64,000 nt of DNA, taken from NCBI GenBank assembly GCA_946902985.2, contig OX336391.1, positions 69,479,947-69,543,946 of the forward strand, in the 5' to 3' direction. The position numbers and the translations under genes were made by a program. Source of the DNA: Meconema thalassinum. Its lineage: Eukaryota; Arthropoda; Insecta; Orthoptera; Tettigoniidae. Positions 55,657-64,000 of the stretch are shown piece after piece. The notes below the pieces were generated by a model, which saw only the letters and a list, made by a program, of their open reading frames with translations, searched no databases and was not told the DNA's origin. The first letter of the stretch is position 1, and each line of letters opens with the position of its first letter.

Positions 55657-57809
55657 GATCTTAACAATGTTCAGACTAGTCAAAGGGGAATTGAGGAAAC
55701 AGTAAAGGATATAAACTCTAATGTAAGGATTATGCAATCCCAAATCAATGATTTAAGAACCGATGTGGGATTAATAGAATCCAGTCAAAAAGAGATTCAG
55801 GCTCAAGTCAAAAATATTCAGAATGATGTAAATCGAATTGAATCCAGCCAAAATAAATGGAGCTAGAGGTCCGAAAAATCGAATCTAGTCAAAATCAGAC
55901 GGAGGTTAAGTTAATGGAGCTAGAAAAATCTAGTAAAGAGTTTCAAGTTGAGATTAGACTAGACTTTGAAAAAAGTGTGAAGCTCAGTAAAAAAATTTAG
56001 AAGCACTTCAGCTACAGTTTTCCCATGACACTAATCAGACTCAGAATAGCCTGGAGCAGTTGAAATGTGAAATGGGGACACTCCGAGCTCAAGTCACAGA
56101 TCATACGAAACTTCTCAGGGATGATTTTGACATAGATTTGAAAGGGATCATAAGAGATAATATTGTAACATTTCGTAAAGATATCACGAAAATTAATGAG
56201 GAATGTTTTAAAGTTGAGAAATCTAAGTTAGAATCCAAACTTGCCACTGGTCTTGCAACTAATAGCAAAGACATAATAAATGTTAGGGAAGATCTAAGCA
56301 AAAGAATGGATGGAATTCAAAATACACAGGTTAATAACATATCCGATTTAGAGAAACGTATTAACAGTGTTGAAACTAAAGTCGACCAAAGTAAGATAGA
56401 GTTAAATGAGGTCAGGGAGAAGAAAACTTCCGAGATTAATGAAATTAGAAAGGGTCTCGAACAAATTAATCTAGAGGGGCATATCAATTTAGATACGCTA
56501 AAAGATCAATTGCGATCACTTTTACAGTCCGATTTTAGAGTTATAGTTGAACAACCTGAAGTGATAGTACCTGATAGTAGGGAAAGGATGATGCAGGAAT
56601 CTCCCAATAACGAACCCAACGTTCGGCTCAGTCAAATGGAACATCCGAGTCCCATTCGAACAAGCAGGGAGACGTTTAGTTCTCCGAACCCCAACGTAGG
56701 CGTGGATGATTATACTTCGAAATCATTGGAAAGGACACCGAATGTAACCATAATAAGAAATTTTGATGACAAACCTAGGAAGTTTAGCAACTTGGATGGA
56801 ATGACACCAATCGAATTTGTAAGGGCATTAAGAGATTACTTTTTGGAGTCACATGTGCCACGTGAGCGTGAGCTACGTATGGTGGAAAGGTTTCTTACTG
56901 ATGCTCCGTTAAAATGGTTCAGGGCCTTTCGTTACACATTTGACAATTTTGAACAGTTTTTGGAGGCCTTCATACAAAGATTTTGGTCGATCGAGGTCCA
57001 ACAAAATGTGAGATCGGAAGTCTATTCACGCAAGTACTCCAGTACAGGACCAACCAGCTATGCTGAGTACTTTGCGTGTCAGTTAGCAAAACTCCGTATT
57101 CTCTAGCCGCCGTTAACCCTGGAAGAACTCCTTGAAGCTATCTCACGTCAATTGCCTGCGGAAGTAAGGAGATCAATTATTTCTTCCGAAGTATCGTCTT
57201 TAACGTCGTTAGATGACATGTTACGTCGATTAGATCACATGAGTATGATGACGCAACCTACCATAGTCAAAAATGCCAGGCAGGAATCGAAAGTTGTAAA
57301 CGCGGTAATGATGAACCGTACACAGCAGACGGATCGTTTTGAGCAAAGGAGAGATGATAGAATGGGTCCTATTAGAAATACCCATCAGGAAGAGAGGAGA
57401 TGGGAAAACCAACGTAGGGACGCCCAGGAGAGGCCATGGCAACGTCGGTACGAGGAGAGAAATTTCTATCGAAGAGATAATGATCGAAACCGGAATGATC
57501 ACCGAGAAACGCCTTATAAGAGGAATTACAGATATGATCAAAATAATCGAGATAACAGATATAATAGGAATGATAGGGATACCCGTGACAACAGAGATAA
57601 GAGACAAAATCAAGGGTACTCAAGATACAACAATTATCGGACGGAGGCGTCCGATAAGAAAGTGCAACAGGAGATGCTCAAGAGAGGGCGAGATAAGTCC
57701 ACGGAGGTTGGACGAAGAAAATCGAAGGAAAGAAAGGATGAAAATCCAGAGAAGTCACGACCCAGCACTAGCAGAGAAGGTCGGAGTTCAGAAAGAGCTC
57801 CGGATCTAG

Positions 57810-57818
57810 AAAAAAAAA
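57810..57818 (+). other. Putative -1 frameshift site, gag to pol, element C
   Basis: Nine A followed by CG near the gag end (codons LEKKTPIS). The -1 frame reads without a stop into the pol frame (NANFQAKLMSDVATH). An alternative is reinitiation at the overlapping TAATG at 57839-57843, which elements A and B' do not have. Confidence 0.7.
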
Positions 57819-57840
57819 CGCCAATTTCCAGGCGAAATTA

Positions 57841-60060
57841 ATGTCTGACGTTGCCACGCATTCCTCTGTTGTCACGATTTTTGAAATTTTTGAAACTACT
57901 GACGAAGATCTTCTATTTGAACCAGAAACGAAACCGAGAGGAAGGGTAGTTGAACTTCCCGTTATTAATATACAAATTGGTCTACAACACTGTAAAGCTT
58001 TGATGGACACAGGCGCTATGATCTCAATAGTTGATGAGGACTGTTTCGAGAGATTGAAACCAGAAAACCAATTTACCATTCTTCCAGCATTTCCAACAAA
58101 AAATCGTGGGATATTTAAGGATAAAACTATGAAATGCAAAGTGCAGATTCTAATGAAATTCTGGATCAATCAGAGAAGTTATGAACATATTTTCATAGTA
58201 GTTAAGAATATTAATTTTGACGTCATACTAGGGATCGATTTTATTACACAAGCTAGGGCAATCATCGACGTGGACAAAGGAATAATAAGATTCAAGGAAG
58301 AAAGTACAGAGGTTGTAGTGATTGAAGAAATGGATGGAAACGAAATTAATAGAGATATCCCTAGAATGGAAATCCTGGATCATGTAGTTGAAGAAACCGA
58401 GCAAGAGAGGGAACAATATACCTTGAAAGCCGAGGGATTTAAAAACGTGAAAGAAGAATTTGACGACTTGATTTGTCAATTTGCGGACATCTTCGATGAT
58501 AAACCTGGCTTGATTAGAGACTTCAAGTACCAGATAAGGCTAATAGATGAATCCCCTTACCAAGCCAAGCTTTATCCTATCCCAGAAAAATACCATGATG
58601 AGGTCAAAGAGATTATAGATAAAATGGAGAGAGAAGGTATAATAAAAAAACAGGCTTCTTCGTTTTTGAATCCGATAACTGTGGTAAAGAAAGCGAACGG
58701 ACAACTGAGGCTTTGTTTAGACGCCAGGAAGATCAACACGAGAATCATGTTAGAAACTGACCGTCCACCAAAAATTAGAGAACTTTTGAAAAAGTTCAAA
58801 GGTAAAGCGTGTTTCAGCGTCCTAGACCTAACCGCTTCCTTCTATCAAGTAGAGCTGGAGGAAGATAGCCGGCAATACACCGGGTTCTTATTTGATCAGA
58901 CCACGTATGTTTTCTGTCGCGTTCCTTTTGGAATGGTGAATAGCGGTCCGGCCTTGATCAGAGCTCTTGATAGCAAATTAACGGAAAGCGTGAAACGAAA
59001 CGTTATTTGCTATATCGATGACTTGATAATTTCTTCAGCTAATGTTCAAGAACATCTTGTGCACTTGAAACAGCTATTCGAGAATTTAAGAGAGGCCAAT
59101 ATTAAGGTCAACATGCATAAGTGTCAATTCATGCATGAATCTATCAAGTTCCTAGGTCATACTATTGATCAGTCTGGGTATCACCCAAACTTGAAGAAGA
59201 TAGACGCCATTTCAAGATTTCCTCGTCCCGTAAAAGTAAAGCAGCTCCGTGAGTTTCTGGGTATGTACCAGTTCATGAGTAGCCACTGTCCGGGATACTC
59301 AACTACTATGGCCCCTTTGTATGAGGCATTAAAGAAAAATAATAAATGGAAATGGACAGAGGATATGAATAGGGCATTTGAAGAGGCCAAGCTCATGCTC
59401 CAAAATTGTATTAAGCTGGAATATCCCGAGTTTGATCGGTTATTTTACATCGAGTCTGATGCTTCAAAAATTGGTATTAGTGCTGTCCTCTATCAAAAGG
59501 ACGAGGAGGGGAGGAAGCACTATTTGGACTTCCACAGCAGAAAGCTGCAGGAACACGAAAATAATTATTTCACCTCTGAGCTCGAAGCTTTGGCATTCAT
59601 ATCTGCTCTTCAAAAGTGGAAGAAGCTTCTGATAGGACATCGAGTGGTCATTATCACGGATCACAGAGCGCTTCAGTTTATGATGCAAACCGACCTTTCC
59701 AGTGACAGACTGACGAGGTGGACATTGTTTCTCCAGCAGTTCAATGCCACCATCGTGCATCAGCCTGGAAAGGATAATCTACTCGCGGATGCACTCTCAA
59801 GAAATCCAGTTAGTAAGATCGAGATTAACACTGTACAGTTGGAGAGGGAACACGAACTCACCCTGGAGAAGCTAAAAAAGATAGCGGTGTCACAGAAGAG
59901 ACACACCCCAACTAGACATATGTACAGGTTTTTGAGAGGTGCAATTGACCATACCGATCTTGACTACGAGCAGACTAGGAAGCGATCTGAGAAATTCCTG
60001 GTGTGTGATGACATCGTTTGTAAATACATTGACCGAGAGAGGACGAAATTAGAATTGTAG
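57841..60060 (+). pseudogene. pol: Element C Pol, protease, RT and RNase H (open frame)
   Basis: 739 codons without a break. Protease DTGA at residues 56-59. RT with LRLCLDARKINTR (about 289-301), VLDLTASFYQVEL, VPFGMVNSG and YIDD at 391-394. RNase H has the full D-E-D-D set at 540, 580, 607 and 650 (ESDAS, TSELEAL, ITDHRAL, LLADALS). This part looks catalytically complete. It ends by a one-base loss near 60050, after which integrase continues in another frame. Preceded by the recoding site at 57810. Confidence 0.93.
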
Positions 60061-61110
60061 TCCCTCCTAAACTGATTATTGGGTTGGTGTGGCTAGCTCA
60101 CTGCACCATTGGCCATGGGGGTGTCGACAAAACGTTCAGAACGTTATTGGAGACATTCACCTGGACCAAGATGCGGGGCACCATAGCAGCCATCATCAGA
60201 TCATGCCAGGAGTGCTAACGAGGGAAACACCCGTCGGCGTTATCAAAAGAGAGACCTCGAGCCATTATTCCAGAAAGGCCGAGAGGGCTAATGGCTTGCG
60301 ATATCTTCGGTCCTCGCCCGAAGGGGGCTAGGGGAAACCAGTTTCTCCTAGTAACGATCGATGTATTCTCAAAATACGTGACCCTCGACCCTATGCAGAG
60401 GGCCACTACAGCCCAAGTGCTTAGCCATCTTGAAAACAGTTTGTTTCCAAAGGCGGGAAAACCTGTAACTCTCCTATCGGATCACGGAGCTCAATTCACC
60501 TCGACGGATTTTGAGAATGCCATGATTAAGCTTGGTGTCAAGCACGTGTTTTCTAGCGTTAGATATCCGGAATCTAACGTCTCGGAACGTGTAATGGCAG
60601 AAATTAGCAAGTTTGCGAGAATTTACTCTCCTGAGGATCATGCGAGCTGGGTCAAGTTCATCCCACTCATGGAAAGATGCATGTATTCCACATTCCATGA
60701 GAGCTTATCCGACATACCCATGGTTGTACACCATAATAGGAGGCCAGAAAGAGCCCGGACAGAGATCGTGAGATTTCTGCCTAAGGACGGGGAGCCTACA
60801 GTCCAAGAAAGAATTAATTCAGCTAGAGAAAGCTTGATGGATGCAGCCGAGAAGCGGCATAAACGGATCAGAAATAGAAACATATCGGCCACCGATGAGA
60901 GTAGACGAGATGATTCTCGTCAAGAAACCGACGAAAGCAGATGTGGCTAAGAAGCAATTCACCAAGTTCTCCTATGTCTTCCACGGACCTTTTAAAATCG
61001 CTAGGTCGTTCGGAAATAATAGTTATGAGGTAGTAAGCCTAAATGGAAGAGAAACGATAGGTCGTTTCAATGCAAAACAAACGAAAAGATATGTGAAGAA
61101 GATAGTCTGA
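60050..61110 (+). pseudogene. pol: Element C Pol, integrase
   Basis: HHCC finger (AHCTIGHGG … CQEC) at about 60098-60216, then a TAA near 60217. The core carries D in MACDIFGP (near 60297), D in LLSDHGAQF (near 60480) and E in SNVSERV (about 60586), the DDE triad. A frameshift near 60880 leads to the C-terminal domain 60841-61110 (MILVKKPTKADVAKKQF; NSYEVVSLNG), stop at 61108-61110. Compared with element A, spacing and motifs agree closely. Confidence 0.9.
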
Positions 61111-61203
61111 GAGTTGACTGAATAATGCTACATATGCCGAGATTACCTGGAATGGTGTAAATAAAAGCTGAGGAGATTTTTATTTAAGGTATCAAATGGA
61201 AAA
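61111..61203 (+). other. 3' untranslated region and polypurine tract of element C
   Basis: About 90 bp between the pol stop and the 3' LTR. AAATGGAAAA directly precedes TGCACC and is the best polypurine candidate. There is no room for env. Confidence 0.55.
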
Positions 61204-63562
61204 TGCACCATTATTCCTAAAGGTCTTAAGTACAGATATGGATACAGTATTTTGAAACGCCCTGTAACTTTCTAACTAGCCTCTGAAGTCTATCATAACA
61301 GCTGGTCTACAGCGAGCAAAAGTTATGCTATCAAGAAAGAGATCGGCAGAGCTCGTGTTTCCGACGAGAAGCCCGAAGGTCATCGATAATAATCAAGTTG
61401 ACTTTGTCTAACATTATATCGATCGATTCCCCTGAGAATGATTAATACAAATTAAAGTATATTTAGCGCTATATGTAAGCAGTTACATATGTATGTATGT
61501 ATATTTCCATGGCAGAAAGCTATTACTAAGCAAGTATGAAAAACAGAAGATGATCTGTTAAGTCACTGGTGATTACACTTGGACTGCGATATATTTTATA
61601 TCGAGTCGTGACGTATAGAGGAGTGGGGAGAGGGGATGTCGTGCTCAAGCGACCTCGTGCGGAGAGCGGGTACTTGAGAAACCGACATCGTGCAGGTATA
61701 AGCCTGGCAATAGTGAAATTGAAATCGCAAGTTAACGGGATTTTCAAAACGTGTGAGTGTGCCTATGTATGTAAGCGAGTTCGTTCGGCATTCTACGTGG
61801 AGTAGAAACTTGCTTAATGGGGATCAGACATGGTTTTAAACATGTATTATAAGTTTATCTTTACGACCGTGTGTCCACAGCTACTAACGGACCATGCGGG
61901 AGAATACTTTCATAATCCCGACCGCCAGCTCGGCTGTATTGTGTCGTAACACTCTGCATATAAACCTTCGTGGAAATGCAGCCTCGACTTGATTCAAACT
62001 TTTCACAGTAGCTATACTTCTTAAAAAAACACATTCTTAAGCAAGGTGTCAGAGGGAAGGAATACAATGAAGCCTATATCCATTACGATGGTAGGCTAGA
62101 TTAAAATAGGAATACTGCATTAGCAGGGTGTAGCGGGGACACGTTGGCAGCAACTTTCATTTATTATGAAGTGTGCAAGCGAGTCTCGTAATGCAAGGGA
62201 CCGTGTGGTCGCGTGCGAAATGGGTCACATTCGCAGCTTTATATTGGAACTATTTAGCAGCTGTTCGAGTTCACTCTCGCTTCGTGACGAGTTGATAAAC
62301 TGTTTGCGGTTCTGCCATCGGCATTTTAATGCGTGTGGAAAGATATCGCCAGGAGATATTGGGACCATTTCGACCAGCCGGGAGTTGTTCGAGCCTAGGA
62401 GGACTATGGTTCGTTCTCTTGAGACCCAGTTGGAGTCCGGCATGTTTTCTGTTGGTTTGGAGCCTAGTATGGCCAACGATATCCTTTTTTTTCCTCATCC
62501 AGATTCGCCAAAGGTATAGATCACTTCAACTTGTTACAGTAGTGTAGCCTGGACATGTGAACAATCACACATTGCCATACTTGATTTTGTAGATTAAATG
62601 GTTGAGTAGAAAGTGCAGGTTCGATGCTTATTTCGAAGCTGACCTTCTATGATGCAAGGATTTTGACTCATAAAAATGAGTGCATCCTTTTTTGTATTTT
62701 GATTGATAAATTTAACATTTCAATAGTATTTTACAGTATTTAAACTGATATGCTCATCCTTATTTGTCGAGAAGTCAATGTAGGAGGAAGATCTACAGAT
62801 TTTTTGTGTAAGAACATTTTAGTAACACAATTTTTTGAGAACTCTGACTGAGTTTTACATATTCTAGTGTATTGTTCTTTAAGCATTTTCGCGAGGATTA
62901 TCGTATTCTTTGAGAAGAATTTTCCATTCCGTATTATTATTACGATATTAGGAAGTTTTCGGACCCTGTTATTCTGAATGTTACTTCGAGTCCTTTGACT
63001 ATTTTTCTTCAGTTTATTAACAGATTTGACTTGTATTTTCTGAGCGTGATTTTCGAAGTGGATTGACTAATGGGTCATTAGTCGCTTAGTCTTTGTTGCT
63101 AACCTAGATCCATTCTGTAGGACTAATCCATCGACATTTTCGCGTTCGGGAAGTTCAGGGAAGATCTCATTTTGAGATTGGATTTATTTTTATAAATCGC
63201 TTTTACAACCTCAGTTTGAGTGGTTGGGAGTGTTATAATTTTCTTCTCTTATGAAGTTAACACTGGATTAAATTGATATCATTGCCTCAGGTGCAATGGT
63301 TTTTCTCTATTAAGAGGGTATTTGAACGACATCCAAATTTGCGAGGATAATCCCAGGAATGACCTACTATAAGTCATACGTTTAAGAATTATGAATAATG
63401 TAATACATCAATGTAAGGCAAGTTTTCTAAAAATAGGTGGAGTATTTCTGGAATCCACTGGGCTTTATTAATAATCTGTTACAGAATAAAATTATTGTTC
63501 CGAACACGAGTTCAGGCTTTATTATAAACAGCTGATTTTCATAATTGTGGATTTATAACAGT
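61204..63562 (+). repeat. 3' LTR of element C (partial, interrupted)
   Basis: Matches 49429-53296 without the Helitron-like insertion. Differences include GGACTGCG versus CGACTGCG near 61580 and scattered single bases. It stops at ATAACAGT where a LINE begins; the left copy continues AAGGCTCC. Confidence 0.9.
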
Positions 63563-64000
63563 TGTTGTTTGAGTCTTCAGTCTTTTGACTGGTTTGATGC
63601 AGCTCTCCATGGCTCCCTGTCCTGAGCTAATCGTTTCATCTCTACATAGCTACCACACCCTACATCCGAGGCTATCTGTTTAACATATTCTAACCTTGGT
63701 CTACCTCTACAGTTCTTGTCCTCGACCCTTCCTTCCATAACTAAGCTTGCTATTCCTGGGTGTCTTAGTATGTGTCCTACCAACCTATCTCTTCTCTTCA
63801 TTAGCAGTCGCCAGAAAGATCTCTCCTCTCCCACTCGTCTTAATACCTGTTTGTTTGTAACCCTATCTACCCATCTGATCTTCATCATTCTCCTGTAACA
63901 CCACTTTTCAAATGCTTCAATTCTCCTCTTTTCTGCTACACCAATAATCCAAGTTTCACTTCCATAGAGCACCACGCTCCAGACAAAGGCTTTCAAAAAT
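63563..64000 (-). mobile_element. Non-LTR retrotransposon (LINE) 3' end inserted in the LTR of C
   Basis: On the minus strand the element ends …AGACTCAAACAACAAC at 63563, a short CAA-type tail. The right side runs out of the window. It encodes the C-terminal region downstream of an RT. Confidence 0.8.
63577..64000 (-). CDS. LINE ORF2 C-terminal region (partial)
   Basis: Open to the window edge, at least 139 codons, stop at 63577-63579. Reads WSVVLYGSETWII, EAFEKWCYRRMMKIRW, LLMKRRDRLVGHILRHPG and CRGRPRLEYVKQI, the conserved segment after the RT domain in RTE/CR1/Jockey-like insect LINEs (an L-YG-ETW motif, then RR-K--W, then a GHILR segment). The RT and endonuclease would lie beyond the window. 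It is undamaged in the part seen, so a fairly young copy. Clade not assigned. Confidence 0.82.
   Translation of the reverse strand, partial: FLKAFVWSVVLYGSETWIIGVAEKRRIEAFEKWCYRRMMKIRWVDRVTNKQVLRRVGEERSFWRLLMKRRDRLVGHILRHPGIASLVMEGRVEDKNCRGRPRLEYVKQIASDVGCGSYVEMKRLAQDREPWRAASNQSKD

Larger units (their letters stand above)
55201..57841 (+). pseudogene. gag: Element C Gag, broken
   Basis: ATG at 55201. Residues to about 56520 form a long polar coiled coil with repeated IQ, QSQIND and SSQ segments and a 21-bp tandem repeat. Frameshifts occur near 55858 and about 56000. The Gag core spans about 56760-57200 (RKFSNLDGMTPIEFV, LKWFRAFRYTF, QRFWSIEVQQNVRSEVYSRK) and contains TAG at 57104-57106, where CAG would be expected. 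The tail is strikingly rich in Arg, Asp, Asn and Tyr (NDRNRNDHRE, RDNRYNRNDRDTRDNRD) with no CCHC. The stop TAA at 57839-57841 overlaps the pol ATG at 57841 by one base. Confidence 0.88.
49429..63562 (+). mobile_element. Gypsy retrotransposon C, nested in element B'
   Basis: Plus-strand element: 5' LTR from 49429, primer site 54557, gag 55201-57841, pol to 61110, 3' LTR from 61204. LTR copies share the start TGCACCATTATTCC and differ by roughly 1-2 percent in the compared stretch, so it is older than element A. No env frame exists between 61110 and 61204. The 3' LTR is interrupted at 63562 by a LINE and continues beyond the window. Confidence 0.9.

Noticed and set aside
57230..57623. Minus-strand Ile/Val-rich frames opposite gag of element C
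   Set aside because: Antisense of the Arg/Asp/Asn-rich Gag tail.
61111..61203. env gene for elements A or C
   Set aside because: Only about 90 bp (C) and 66 bp (A) separate pol from the 3' LTR.

Overview
This window reads as a repeat-packed stretch of a large insect genome. I found no convincing host protein-coding gene. The evidence for an arthropod, most likely an insect, is (i) arrays of the insect telomere-type pentamer TTAGG at 26.6-27.6 kb, (ii) Gypsy and Bel/Pao LTR retrotransposons, a Polinton/Maverick-type DNA polymerase, Helitron sequences and tRNA-derived SINEs together, and (iii) a primer-binding site matching initiator tRNA-Met. The exact order is not determinable by eye; I infer a large-genome, perhaps orthopteroid, lineage.

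Layout. 1-17878: minus-strand Gypsy element A (gag, protease, RT, RNase H, integrase, no env) with identical-looking long LTRs. It is split by a 6.87 kb non-coding LTR element of LARD type (1794-8662) that landed a few codons before the pol stop. 17879-20250: a large inverted repeat built of ~127-bp units; element A sits in its left arm. 20280-21500: short tandem arrays, the last (137-bp period) abutting a broken type-B DNA polymerase of Polinton/Maverick kind (21534-25746), itself split by a 585-bp LINE fragment with a perfect 9-bp target duplication. 25750-27650: AT-rich minisatellites, then TTAGG-rich composite repeats.

27713-36428: a decayed minus-strand Bel/Pao element with TACCC target duplications, inserted in a tRNA-Glu-like SINE; its 5' LTR carries a 2.4 kb candidate solo LTR. 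36430-39070: mostly unrecognised AT-rich sequence. 39071-40312: remnant of an autonomous Helitron (helicase end plus hairpin and CTAG terminus). 42318-42644: an intact tRNA-derived SINE with 14-bp duplications. 42823-44825: a non-autonomous Helitron-like element carrying seven 293-bp tandem units. 45096-49428: Gypsy element B' (broken gag and pol), interrupted by Gypsy element C (49429 to beyond 63562), whose left LTR holds a second Helitron-like insertion and whose right LTR holds a LINE 3' end that runs off the window.

The unifying observation is that the three Gypsy elements A, B' and C are one clade. All have a Gag with a long N-terminal coiled coil, a Ty3-type Gag core, an Arg/Asn/Tyr-rich tail without a CCHC knuckle, and a run of 8-9 A just before the gag stop, with pol open in the -1 frame each time. 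This looks like a conserved programmed frameshift. A and C also appear to have LTRs above 3 kb, and B' and C share a tRNA-Lys-type primer site. The insertions are stacked, so relative ages can be read: palindrome before A before LARD; SINE before Bel before solo LTR; B' before C before the Helitron-like and LINE insertions.
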